From Arthrobacter sp. H14 (GTDB lineage Bacteria > Actinomycetota > Actinomycetes > Actinomycetales > Micrococcaceae), in the NCBI RefSeq assembly GCF_000520495.1, contig NZ_KI914639.1, forward strand, positions 18,534 through 78,897: a stretch of DNA of 60,364 bases, written 5' to 3'. Shown one piece after another: positions 52,114 to 60,144 of the stretch (position 1 is its first letter; each line of letters begins with the position of its first letter). The notes below the pieces were generated by a model, which saw only the letters and a program-made list of their open reading frames with translations, did no database searches and was not told the DNA's origin. The translations under genes were made by a program, and so were the position numbers.

Positions 52114-53160
52114 TTAGGCTCCACCGCCACGGTGCGCGGCCAACGTATCGGTCGTATCCTTGGCCTTCTTGGCATTGAATTTCTTCTGGCGGGGATCGAA
52201 CGCATCCCGCAGCCCATCCCCGATGAAGTTGATGGTCAAGCAGATCGCGACGATAAAAAGCCCGGGCCACCAGAACAACCACGGGCGCGTTGTAAACGCC
52301 TGCTGGTTGTCACTGATAAGGCTTCCGAGTGAGATATCCGGAGCCTGAACTCCCAGCCCGAGATAGGACAGTGCGGTCTCGAGCAGGATGGCCGAAGCCA
52401 TGACGAGGGTCGTATTGACGATGATGACACCAACTGCGTTGGGCAGAATGTGCTTGAAGATGATCCGGTTGTCGGACGCACCGGCGATGCGGGCTGCGTC
52501 CACGAACTCCCGCTCCCGCAAGGTCAGGAATTCACCTCTGACAAGTCGGGCGAGACCTGTCCAGATAATCAGCCCAACGAACACGCCAAGGAGGATCACG
52601 CCGGCGCTTCCACCGAGGAATGCCCGCAGGATGCCTCCCTGAACTATTAGCTCATTGCCGACGCTTCCCAACACGGCCGCGAGGATAACCAGCGGAATAA
52701 CGATAATAGTGTCGGTGAGGCGCATGAGGACAGCCTCGATCCAGCCACGGAAGTAGCCGGAAACTCCGCCGACGATGACGCCGAGGATTCCACCCAAAGC
52801 GCCGATGATGAACATGATGATCAACGACAGCTGCGCACCACGCATCGTCATGGCGAACATGTCGCGGCCAATCCGGTCCTGGCCAAAGGGATGGTCGCCG
52901 AAATTGAATGGAAGTTCCCAGGTAGGCTCCCCTCGTCCTTGCAGGGGTGGCGTCTCAACGTAGCTGTAGTGCCACCAGCCGGGTATTCCGGCATAGCCAA
53001 TGGATGTGAATGCCAGAATGACGATGCCCGCGAAAGCGATCATGCTGATGACGGCGGCGGTATGTCCGAAGAAGCGCTTTCGGACCAGCTGGCCCTGGCT
53101 TAGGCCTTGGGCTCCGGGATCCGATGTTCCGGGATTTGTATTCTCTGTTGACGTGCTCAT
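52114..53160 (-). CDS. Oligopeptide-type ABC permease, OppC-like (system 2)
   Basis: A 348-residue permease with a long N-terminal tail (about 30 residues before the first helix), a large first extracytoplasmic loop (YSYVETPPLQGRGEPTWELP) and six helices. The EAA loop is at FVDAARIAGASDNRIIFKHI. The C-terminus is basic and extended. Its ATG overlaps the OppB-like stop (ATGA). Its own stop is 10 bases from the end of the convergent PH-domain gene. Confidence 0.92.
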   Translation of the reverse strand: MSTSTENTNPGTSDPGAQGLSQGQLVRKRFFGHTAAVISMIAFAGIVILAFTSIGYAGIPGWWHYSYVETPPLQGRGEPTWELPFNFGDHPFGQDRIGRDMFAMTMRGAQLSLIIMFIIGALGGILGVIVGGVSGYFRGWIEAVLMRLTDTIIVIPLVILAAVLGSVGNELIVQGGILRAFLGGSAGVILLGVFVGLIIWTGLARLVRGEFLTLREREFVDAARIAGASDNRIIFKHILPNAVGVIIVNTTLVMASAILLETALSYLGLGVQAPDISLGSLISDNQQAFTTRPWLFWWPGLFIVAICLTINFIGDGLRDAFDPRQKKFNAKKAKDTTDTLAAHRGGGA

Positions 53161-54698
53161 GCTTTCACCCTTACTCGTGGATCCAACACGGAATAGACGA
53201 GGTCAGCCACCAGGTTGAAGACCAGTGCCAAGATTCCGGTGATCAGGAAGACACCCATTACGGGGTTGGGGTCGCTCGCCAGCAAGGCCTGGATAAACAG
53301 CTGGCCCATACCGCTGAAGGCGAAGACGGCCTCGGTGATAATTGCTCCACCAATGAGTGCCCCAATGTCAAAGGCAACCAGAGTCGCCAATGGAATCAAT
53401 GCGTTTCGGAAGGCGTGGCGCATGACGACGGTGCGTTCGGTCAGACCCTTTGCCCTGGCTGTCCGGATGTAATCCTGATTCATGATTTCCAGCATGGAAG
53501 CCCTGGAATACCGGCTATAGCTCGCCAGCGAAATCAGCATGAGGGCAATTGTTGGCAACAGCAGGTGGGTGTAGGTATCCAACCCCGAGATCCAGAAGTT
53601 GCCTTCCAGATTAGGCGTGGAGGAGCCGATGGTGGCAATCGGACGCCCCCTGATGCGGCTGTTGTTGAAATACTCCGGCCAAGCCTGCATGAACCGGTCG
53701 AGAAGTATGACAAAACCCATCAGGAAGGCTGTCAGACCGGCGGCATTCATGCTCTGCCGGCGGTCGTAGCCCCCCATGAGGAACCCGACGACGGCGCCAA
53801 CGAGCACGGCAGCAATGGCCAGCAGGAATATCATCAACGGCGTTGCCAGATCCAGCAGCGGTTGAATGGCGAAATACGCCACCAGTCCGAGTCCGACTGT
53901 GATCAAAGCTGCGTACAGCGCCTTGCGGTTCCTCAGGCCCGACGTCAACATCGTGACGCCATAAGCAATGGCTACACCGATAAGAGCGATACCCACGGCA
54001 CCGAATCCGGGTATCAGGAACCAACCTGTCGCATCCAAGAACCAGATTAGACCGGCGGCGATAACAAATCCGATGCCAGCTCCAATAAACTTCCGCTTCA
54101 CATTTCCATTGGCGATGAGATAGCACGCGAAAGCGCCGATTAGACCAATAATTATGACCGATGAAAGGGTGATATTCGGTTCATTCAGGAAGTTATTAAA
54201 GCCGATTGCGCCGTATTCCTTCAGCAACACGGCGACCCAGAAAATCGGCAAGGAGAAAAACAGAAACGCCATAAAGGTAACGCCGTAGTCAAGACCGCTG
54301 TACTGCCGAAGTGCGGTGATAATGCCAAGAGCAATACCGATGAGGACCGCAAGAACCGTTGCTGCGGTTACCAGCAGGATGGTTTGGCCCATTGCCCGCA
54401 CCAGGAGGGTTGTAACTTCAATACCCTCGACGCTCTGGCCCAGGTCACAGGTGGCGGCGAACGGCACGAGGCACCCCGCCGCTCCACCGAGCCACTCAAA
54501 GTAGCGAAGGGGGGCCGGGACGTTAAGGTTCAGCAGCTGGATGCGCTGCTGTATGAGTTGTTCCTTGTTAGGAAGGTTGCTCTGTCGGAATTGCGCCAAA
54601 GGATCGCCTGACGCCGCTGTCAGAAGATACACAATGAACGATGCTGCCAACAGGATGAGTACGGCGGTTACTAAGCGCCGGACAATGTAGGTCACCAT
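53157..54698 (-). CDS. Oligopeptide-type ABC permease, OppB-like, with a six-helix insertion (system 2)
   Basis: A 513-residue permease, about 200 residues longer than usual. The start (MVTYIVRRLVTAVLILLAAS) and end (EAA-type loop ARAKGLTERTVVMRHAFRNA, GVFLITGILALVFNLVADL) are normal for OppB. Between about 178 and 345 an extra block carries about six hydrophobic segments (near 180-196, 205-220, 228-250, 263-278, 288-309, 320-335). The first extracytoplasmic loop holds two cysteines (C76, C84). Other actinobacterial permeases show such long forms as I recall, but the role of the extra helices is unknown. The ATG at 54698 follows a 227-base stretch with a hairpin. Confidence 0.9.
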   Translation of the reverse strand: MVTYIVRRLVTAVLILLAASFIVYLLTAASGDPLAQFRQSNLPNKEQLIQQRIQLLNLNVPAPLRYFEWLGGAAGCLVPFAATCDLGQSVEGIEVTTLLVRAMGQTILLVTAATVLAVLIGIALGIITALRQYSGLDYGVTFMAFLFFSLPIFWVAVLLKEYGAIGFNNFLNEPNITLSSVIIIGLIGAFACYLIANGNVKRKFIGAGIGFVIAAGLIWFLDATGWFLIPGFGAVGIALIGVAIAYGVTMLTSGLRNRKALYAALITVGLGLVAYFAIQPLLDLATPLMIFLLAIAAVLVGAVVGFLMGGYDRRQSMNAAGLTAFLMGFVILLDRFMQAWPEYFNNSRIRGRPIATIGSSTPNLEGNFWISGLDTYTHLLLPTIALMLISLASYSRYSRASMLEIMNQDYIRTARAKGLTERTVVMRHAFRNALIPLATLVAFDIGALIGGAIITEAVFAFSGMGQLFIQALLASDPNPVMGVFLITGILALVFNLVADLVYSVLDPRVRVKA

Positions 54699-54846
54699 AG
54701 TGTTAAAAACCTCAATGTTAAGGTTCCGGGATATCACCCGGCGTTGTCGCAAAAAGTGTAATGCACCTAACGTTCAGTGGAAATTTGGGATCTCCCAATC
54801 ACTGAATTCATGCAAAGAAATAGAATTAGTATCCGGACACTAGAAA

Positions 54847-54877
54847 GCGCTGGGACCACGTACCGCGGTCCCAGCGC
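54847..54877 (-). terminator. Intra-operon hairpin between binding protein and permease (system 2)
   Basis: A perfect 11-bp stem (54847-54857 with 54867-54877), about 50 bases after the binding-protein stop. The 54699-54925 gap also contains A/T-rich sequence that may hold a second promoter. Confidence 0.75.
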
Positions 54878-54925
54878 CTCCAACTGACCAGGACTAGAAC
54901 GTCACAGGATTTGCCTTACTGCGGA

Positions 54926-56710
54926 TTACTCCGCGATGGACCACTCCCAGAAATTCCAGAACACACCGGTCTGGTTCGACATGTACTTGAAGCCTTCGAC
55001 CCGCTCGTCGGCCGCCTGGATTCCAGGGCCTTGGAAGAGCGGAAGGCCATAGCCGGTTTCGAAGAGTTTCGTATCAACGATGATCTGCAGCTCCTGCTGG
55101 CGCTGAGGATCCAGTGTCAATATGAGCTCGTCCATGGCCTTCTGTGCTTCCTCATTGCAGAAGCCGCTGAAGTTGGAAGCTGAGTCACAACCATAAAGCT
55201 GCGGAACTCCGCTGACGCCTACCCCTTCGCTGATCCAGCCGAAGATGGTGGCGTCATAGGTTCCGTTACCAAGGGCAGCGCCCCACTCTGCGTTCGGGAG
55301 ACCTCCGTCGACTACCTTGAATCCGGCCTGTTCGGCACTTTCAGCGATCAAGGTGTAGGCATCAACACGGTTAGGGTTGTCAGCGTTGTACATGATGCGC
55401 ACCTCGGGGGTTGCACCGTCCAGCAGTTCCTTGGCCTTCTCAATGTCGACCTTCTGCCAGTCCTCTGAACCATTGACAGGGACGGCAGCTTCATAGCCAT
55501 CGGTTCCTATGTCAAAGATGTGCGAGTCACGCGGTACAGCGTCGGGATTGATCTGCTTCACGGTTGAATTAACGATCGCATCACGCGGGATCGTGTTCAT
55601 GAATGCCTTGCGTACGTCGACATCCTTGAATACCCCTGAGTAGTTCAGATCGAGGTGGTCGAAGGAGAGCTGGTTACCAGTCAATAGCTGGATGCCGTTT
55701 ATTCCCTCAAGCGACTCCAGCGTATCCGCAGCGGGTTGCGGTGCAATGATGTCGACTTCTCCGTTTTGCAAGGCCTGCACCTGTGCAGGCGCCTCCGGAA
55801 TGTAACGGACCGTGATTTCGTCCAACTTCGGCTCAGGGCCCCAGTTGTATTCCTCATTTCGGACCAGCGTCATCGACTGATCGGCCACCATACTGTCAGT
55901 GACAAAGGGGCCGCTGGAGAGATACAGGCCGGGATTAGAAGGTAGTGACGTGGTGTCGAAAGCTGTATTCCAGTAATCGGCGACCTTTTTTAGCTCCGGC
56001 CGCTCCTGTGGATTTTCAGGATCGCCTTCGGGTGAACTCATGATGAGGTCCGTCAGCGCCTGCTCATCAGCGAGACCAGCGCCTTCGGCTACAACATGGG
56101 CCGGGAGTCCGACGTCGTAAGCAATCTCCCAGTCAGCGTATGGCTCGGAGTAAGTCATGGTGATGGAACGACCATCGTCGCTGATTTCCGGCACATCCGT
56201 CAGCCCTAGTCCGGTAGTCGTGCCGGCATAGGCGAAGTAAGTGTTGCCCGACGTAACTTCACCAGCGTCGTCCGTGGTGGCATCATCAAAATGTCCGGAC
56301 TGGACAGCCCAGGCGAGCATTAGGTCGCCGGCGTCAATGGCATTCCCATCGGACCATTTGACCCCTTCATTAATCGTGTACTTGACGGTCAAAGGATCGT
56401 CAGAAACCTTTTCGTAGCTGCCAAATCCTTCTCGCGGCACCACTTTCAGGTCATTAGTGATGTAGTTGAAGCTACCGTGCGTCATATACCAGATTTTGCC
56501 GTTGATATCGACGTTACCTGTGGCGCTGTTGGCATTGAACGATGAAAAGCCGTTAACCTCGGCGACAGTTACTGCGCCGCCCCCTGATGCCTGGGTCGAG
56601 CCACCAGTGCCGTCACCTTCGCCGCCACCGTCGGTGCTGGCGCAGGCGCTCAGTGCGAGTGCCGCGATAGCCGCTGCCCCCACTGCTTTGGAAGTACGTC
56701 CGAAACGCAT
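54926..56710 (-). CDS. Oligopeptide-type substrate-binding lipoprotein (system 2)
   Basis: A 594-residue family-5 solute-binding lipoprotein. The signal peptide (MRFGRTSKAVGAAAIAALAL) ends at lipobox LSAC (Cys 23), followed by an acidic Gly-rich linker. The family is indicated by VKYTINEGVKWSDGNAID in the first half and by LFETGYGLPLFQGPGIQA at the end. It is the first gene of the second system. The ATG has GGAGG upstream. The 221 bases before it contain no gene and probably its promoter; I see no clear motif there. Confidence 0.93.
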   Translation of the reverse strand: MRFGRTSKAVGAAAIAALALSACASTDGGGEGDGTGGSTQASGGGAVTVAEVNGFSSFNANSATGNVDINGKIWYMTHGSFNYITNDLKVVPREGFGSYEKVSDDPLTVKYTINEGVKWSDGNAIDAGDLMLAWAVQSGHFDDATTDDAGEVTSGNTYFAYAGTTTGLGLTDVPEISDDGRSITMTYSEPYADWEIAYDVGLPAHVVAEGAGLADEQALTDLIMSSPEGDPENPQERPELKKVADYWNTAFDTTSLPSNPGLYLSSGPFVTDSMVADQSMTLVRNEEYNWGPEPKLDEITVRYIPEAPAQVQALQNGEVDIIAPQPAADTLESLEGINGIQLLTGNQLSFDHLDLNYSGVFKDVDVRKAFMNTIPRDAIVNSTVKQINPDAVPRDSHIFDIGTDGYEAAVPVNGSEDWQKVDIEKAKELLDGATPEVRIMYNADNPNRVDAYTLIAESAEQAGFKVVDGGLPNAEWGAALGNGTYDATIFGWISEGVGVSGVPQLYGCDSASNFSGFCNEEAQKAMDELILTLDPQRQQELQIIVDTKLFETGYGLPLFQGPGIQAADERVEGFKYMSNQTGVFWNFWEWSIAE

Positions 56711-56931
56711 TCCGCCTCCTATTTATTGGTGTGGATGTAGCCCAACGCTATTCCGCGCTGGACCGACAGCCCCTACCGTACGGCAAGTGGCCTGTCTCAC
56801 ATTCAACGAGCCTAAACCAAAATCGTCGTCCGCAGGTTTGTAATGCTCACTCCCCGCGTGGTTGTTATCGAGATGCAACCTAAGATGCCTGTCAGGCACC
56901 GTGTCCGTTATCGGATTCCGCTCGAAATTGC

Positions 56932-57507
56932 TCAGGAATCGGCTGTCAGTATCGCCGCTGCCTCGGCTATAGAGCGGTAAGCGCAAGCCAGGTCATCGAG
57001 GCTTGAATGGGCGTTCAGTCCGCTCGGGTTAGGCGCCACATGGAGTTCCACGCCCTTCCAGGGACTCTTCTGTCGCCCCTGTGATGCCCTCGGCTGTTCG
57101 AAGGCAACCCGGAAGGCGGTGATACCCAATACTGCCACCACCGGAGGCCGGCGATTCTCGACCAGCGCATGAAGCCGGGCGGCGCCATTGCGGAGCTCGT
57201 CTTTGGTCAATTCATCGGCGCGGGCTGTGGCACGGGGGCAGATATTGCTGATGCCAATCCCCTGGTCCACCAGCTGTGCGATGTCCGCGCGGGTGTAGCC
57301 GGCAGAGGGATTGATTTGGAAGTCAGTGATGCCCGCCCGGTACAAGGCGGAGTAGAACCGGTTGCCTGGCCGGGCGAAGTGCGCTCCCGTTGCTGCTGTC
57401 CACAATCCTGGATTAATACCGATGAACAGCAGGCGCAGGTCTTCGGGCAGGAGATCCGGCACCTCCTGGTCTCGGAACGACTCAAGTTCAGTGCGGCTGA
57501 AGCCCAT
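56932..57507 (-). CDS. mug: G/U mismatch-specific DNA glycosylase (Mug/TDG-like)
   Basis: A 191-residue uracil-DNA glycosylase superfamily member that removes uracil or thymine mispaired with guanine. The active-site motif GINPGLW (near 30-36) has the Asn typical of Mug. The later PNPSGLNAH is the DNA-intercalating block. The ATG at 57507 gives MGFSRTELESFRDQEVPDLL and has TACGAT ending 6 bases upstream; the open frame to 57570 overlaps the divergent gene and is unlikely. The start codons of the two DNA-repair genes are 56 bases apart. Confidence 0.88.
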   Translation of the reverse strand: MGFSRTELESFRDQEVPDLLPEDLRLLFIGINPGLWTAATGAHFARPGNRFYSALYRAGITDFQINPSAGYTRADIAQLVDQGIGISNICPRATARADELTKDELRNGAARLHALVENRRPPVVAVLGITAFRVAFEQPRASQGRQKSPWKGVELHVAPNPSGLNAHSSLDDLACAYRSIAEAAAILTADS

Positions 57508-57513
57508 AGTGTG

Positions 57514-57519
57514 ATCGTA
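57514..57519 (-). promoter_or_regulatory. -10 element TACGAT, leaderless start of mug
   Basis: TACGAT on the minus strand ends 6 bases before the ATG at 57507. Confidence 0.6.
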
Positions 57520-57563
57520 TCCAGATATCGACCCATCCGTGCGGTTCTGAGACGATAAGACAC

Positions 57564-58148
57564 ATGCCACATATACTTCATCTCGCCGGTGACGAAGACG
57601 CCGACCGGCTGCTTGCTGACAATCCTTTCGCGTTGCTCGTCGGAATGTTGCTGGATCAGCAGATTCCCATGGAGGTTGCCTTCTCGGGACCGGTCAAGAT
57701 AAAGGAGCGGCTCGGCGATGTCGATCCTGGACAGATCGCGGCAATGGACACAGATGAGCTGGTCGCAGTCTTCGCGGAGAAACCTGCCGTCCACCGTTTT
57801 CCGTCGTCGATGGCCAAGCGTGTCCAGAAACTGGCCGAGAGCATTGCCGCTGACTACGACGGCGATACGACAAAGCTGTGGACCGAGGGCGACCCCGACG
57901 GCAAGCAAATATTTACCAGGCTCAAGGCGCTGCCCGGCTTCGGTGACCAGAAGGCGAAGATATTCCTTGCCCTGCTCGGTAAGCAGTTTGATCTTGATGC
58001 AGCCGGCTGGCGGGAAGCAGCCGGGACTTACGGGAACGACGACGTGCACATGTCGATTGCCGATGTCACCGATGAGGACAGTTTGCTGAAAGTCCGAACC
58101 TACAAGAAGGAGCAGAAGGCCAAGGCGAAAGCGGCCACGAGCGGCTAA
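57564..58148 (+). CDS. HhH-GPD-type base-excision repair protein
   Basis: A 194-residue helix-hairpin-helix glycosylase-fold protein. LLVGMLLDQQIPMEVAFSGP near residues 24-43 and the hairpin LKALPGFGDQKAKIFLALLG near 119-138 are characteristic. The segment DDVHMSIADVTDEDSL follows. I do not see the usual catalytic Asp of AlkA/MutY with certainty, so activity is not assured. It ends in a Lys-rich tail. The ATG is 7 bases past GACGAT. It is divergent from mug, suggesting joint control. Confidence 0.85.
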   Translation: MPHILHLAGDEDADRLLADNPFALLVGMLLDQQIPMEVAFSGPVKIKERLGDVDPGQIAAMDTDELVAVFAEKPAVHRFPSSMAKRVQKLAESIAADYDGDTTKLWTEGDPDGKQIFTRLKALPGFGDQKAKIFLALLGKQFDLDAAGWREAAGTYGNDDVHMSIADVTDEDSLLKVRTYKKEQKAKAKAATSG

Positions 58149-58193
58149 TCGCCGTCACTACATCCGGCAAGAGCCACAGCCGACCAGCAGCTC

Positions 58194-58655
58194 TCAGCCT
58201 TCGGCGTCGAGATACATCCAACGGCCGGCCCGACGGGTAAAGCGCGACCGCTCCCGCGATTGCCCCGCTTCCCCGTCCTGCATCTCATACCGGGCGACGA
58301 ACTCAACCACGCCGTCGACGTCGTCGATCCCTCCAGCGACAACATCGATGATCTCCAGGCCCGTCCAGCGCATCGTAACGTCTGCGCCAGCCTCAGCCGG
58401 GCGGGTGCGCGGATGCCAGGTCCTGAAGAGATGATCGTCGTCGCCGACGGCGAAAGCGACGTACCGCGAGCGCATCAGGTCCTCGGCGGTTTCAGCAGGT
58501 GAACCTTCGAGGATCGGTCCGCAACAGGCACCGAACCGGTCCCGGCCGCATGGGCACGGGTCGAACGACGACGGCCGCCGCGGCACTCCCCCGGCAGCGG
58601 CAAAGGCACCGCCGGCCACGGCTCTGAAGTAGGAATGGCCTTCATGCGCCGTCAA
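58194..58655 (-). CDS. YchJ-family SEC-C metal-binding protein
   Basis: A 153-residue protein with a cysteine cluster FDPCPCGRDRFGACCGPIL near residues 32-50, as in SEC-C zinc-binding motifs, then the YchJ domain (DLMRSRYVAFAVGDDDHLFR and TWHPRTRP, with WTGLEIIDV). The fold is NTF2-like; the function is unknown. I take TTG 58655 as the start: it overlaps the hydrolase stop as TTGA, giving coupled translation. A GTG farther in would shorten the product but keep the cysteine cluster. The longer open frame to 58724 is antisense or out-of-frame sequence inside the hydrolase. Confidence 0.75.
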   Translation of the reverse strand: MTAHEGHSYFRAVAGGAFAAAGGVPRRPSSFDPCPCGRDRFGACCGPILEGSPAETAEDLMRSRYVAFAVGDDDHLFRTWHPRTRPAEAGADVTMRWTGLEIIDVVAGGIDDVDGVVEFVARYEMQDGEAGQSRERSRFTRRAGRWMYLDAEG

Positions 58656-59458
58656 CTGTCCCCCGCTCTGAGGAAGTTTCGCAGCACGGACACGAACACC
58701 TCCGGCTGTTCTGAATGAACCCAATGGCCGGCATCCTTGATGGTGACCTGCGCAGTGCGGGGAAACAACTCACGCATGACCGGCGCATGCTCGGGCTTGA
58801 TATATGGAGACTTTTGCCCGGCCAACCAAAGCACCGGATGTTCGAACCGGTCGGCGCTGAGCGTGGGAAAACCACCGATGGCGGGAAGCTCATCGCGGAG
58901 CAGTTCGAGGTTGGCCTGCCAGCGGAAGCCGTCGTCGCTGCTCCGGAGGTTCTGCAGCAGAAACCCGCGTACCGTTCGCTGTGGGATGGCTTCGGCAAGT
59001 GCTTCGTCCGCGTCTTTACGCCGCGATAGGTTCTCGAGCCGGAGCGATGCCAGGCTGTTCAGCAGGTGTTCGAACTCTCCCATCGATCCGCCTGATACCG
59101 GCGAGATATCTACGACGACCAAACGCTCGACCAGGTCCGGATGCCGCAGGGCCAGCACCATGGCAACTTTGCCGCCCATGGAGTGCCCCACAAGATGCAC
59201 CGGTTCCTGCGCAGCAATTCCGCTACGCAACTTCTTAGCGATCAGATCGGCCAGTTCAATGTAGTCGAAGCTGTCGGTCCAATCAGATTTCCCGTGGTTC
59301 GGAAGATCGACCAGCAGGGAGCGGAAATCGGGCTGCAACGCTTTAGCGATCTGGGTAAAGTTCTTCCCTTGTCCGAAGAGTCCATGCAGGAATGCCACCG
59401 GGGAACCCGACTCGCCTACTTCAGTAGTGTTGATCGAGAAAGAGCGCGCGTCAGCCAC
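58652..59458 (-). CDS. Alpha/beta-fold hydrolase (YbfF/ABHD11-like)
   Basis: A 268-residue serine hydrolase. The oxyanion segment FLHGLFGQGKNF is near residues 23-34, the nucleophile elbow GHSMGG (Ser about 93), a late aspartate in the C-terminal half, and catalytic His in DAGHWVHSEQP (near 246). PNHGKSDW is typical of the YbfF group of esterases. The substrate is unknown. The GTG start at 59458 has TAGGCT ending 6 bases upstream, so the mRNA is probably leaderless. The YchJ gene overlaps its stop. Confidence 0.9.
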   Translation of the reverse strand: MADARSFSINTTEVGESGSPVAFLHGLFGQGKNFTQIAKALQPDFRSLLVDLPNHGKSDWTDSFDYIELADLIAKKLRSGIAAQEPVHLVGHSMGGKVAMVLALRHPDLVERLVVVDISPVSGGSMGEFEHLLNSLASLRLENLSRRKDADEALAEAIPQRTVRGFLLQNLRSSDDGFRWQANLELLRDELPAIGGFPTLSADRFEHPVLWLAGQKSPYIKPEHAPVMRELFPRTAQVTIKDAGHWVHSEQPEVFVSVLRNFLRAGDS

Positions 59459-59464
59459 TCTCCC

Positions 59465-59470
59465 AGCCTA
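59465..59470 (-). promoter_or_regulatory. -10 element TAGGCT, leaderless start of the hydrolase gene
   Basis: TAGGCT on the minus strand ends 6 bases before the GTG at 59458. Confidence 0.6.
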
Positions 59471-59529
59471 CACACGAGGACCAGCACTTCAGCCATGTCC
59501 AACATTGTTGACGTGAATTCATCGTTACC

Positions 59530-60144
59530 TCAGTGGCGGAACTCGAACTCAACGTCAATGGTTGAATCAACGCTCATGATGATGCTCTTGTAGAAGGTCG
59601 TTGCTTGATCTCTCAAAATCGCTTCATTGGAGTCAACGTACTGATCTTTCGCGTCATCATTGAGAATGTCGTTGATCATTTCGACAGCGTCAATTTTTGG
59701 AGTCATCCAGCTCAGGGCACCATTGCTCTCGGTGACTAATTTGAAGCTTTCGTCGTCGTGCCCGATGAAAATAAAATCTGGGATGGAAACAAGATACTCG
59801 TCTTCTCCGATCTGCTCGATTTGCACATCTTTGCCGTCGATACCCAGCTTGGCATTGAAGGCATATTGGATGAATGATGCTCTCCCGCTTCCTGGAACCT
59901 CCACTCCAAGGAAGCGCTTCGCTGACTGGTTTTCTTCTTGTATGCCCTGAATACCCAAACTCAGGAGTACGACCTGTTCCTGACGGGTTATCGAGTTGAT
60001 GACTTGTGTATTGCGGGTCTCGGGCTGTGCACCAAAGCCAAAGATACTGAACCCGGCGGGCATCGGCGCCACTGCGCCAACCCCAATAAGGCAGACCACG
60101 AGCAGAATCGGCCACAAGGGCACTTTTTTTGAGAAGAACGGCAT
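59530..60144 (-). CDS. Membrane-anchored hypothetical protein, DUF4230-like layout
   Basis: A protein of 204 residues from the ATG at 60144 (an ATG at 60213 would give 227; neither has a ribosome-binding site). It begins MPFFSKKVPLWPILLVVCLI, one membrane helix, then an extracytoplasmic domain. The order of segments (QEQVVLLSLGIQGIQEENQS, then AFNAKLGIDGKDVQIEQIG, then EDEYLVSIPDFIFIG) resembles DUF4230 proteins of unknown function, but I am not sure. Its GC content is clearly lower and its codon use less GC-biased than the rest of the window, suggesting recent acquisition. Confidence 0.6.
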   Translation of the reverse strand: MPFFSKKVPLWPILLVVCLIGVGAVAPMPAGFSIFGFGAQPETRNTQVINSITRQEQVVLLSLGIQGIQEENQSAKRFLGVEVPGSGRASFIQYAFNAKLGIDGKDVQIEQIGEDEYLVSIPDFIFIGHDDESFKLVTESNGALSWMTPKIDAVEMINDILNDDAKDQYVDSNEAILRDQATTFYKSIIMSVDSTIDVEFEFRH

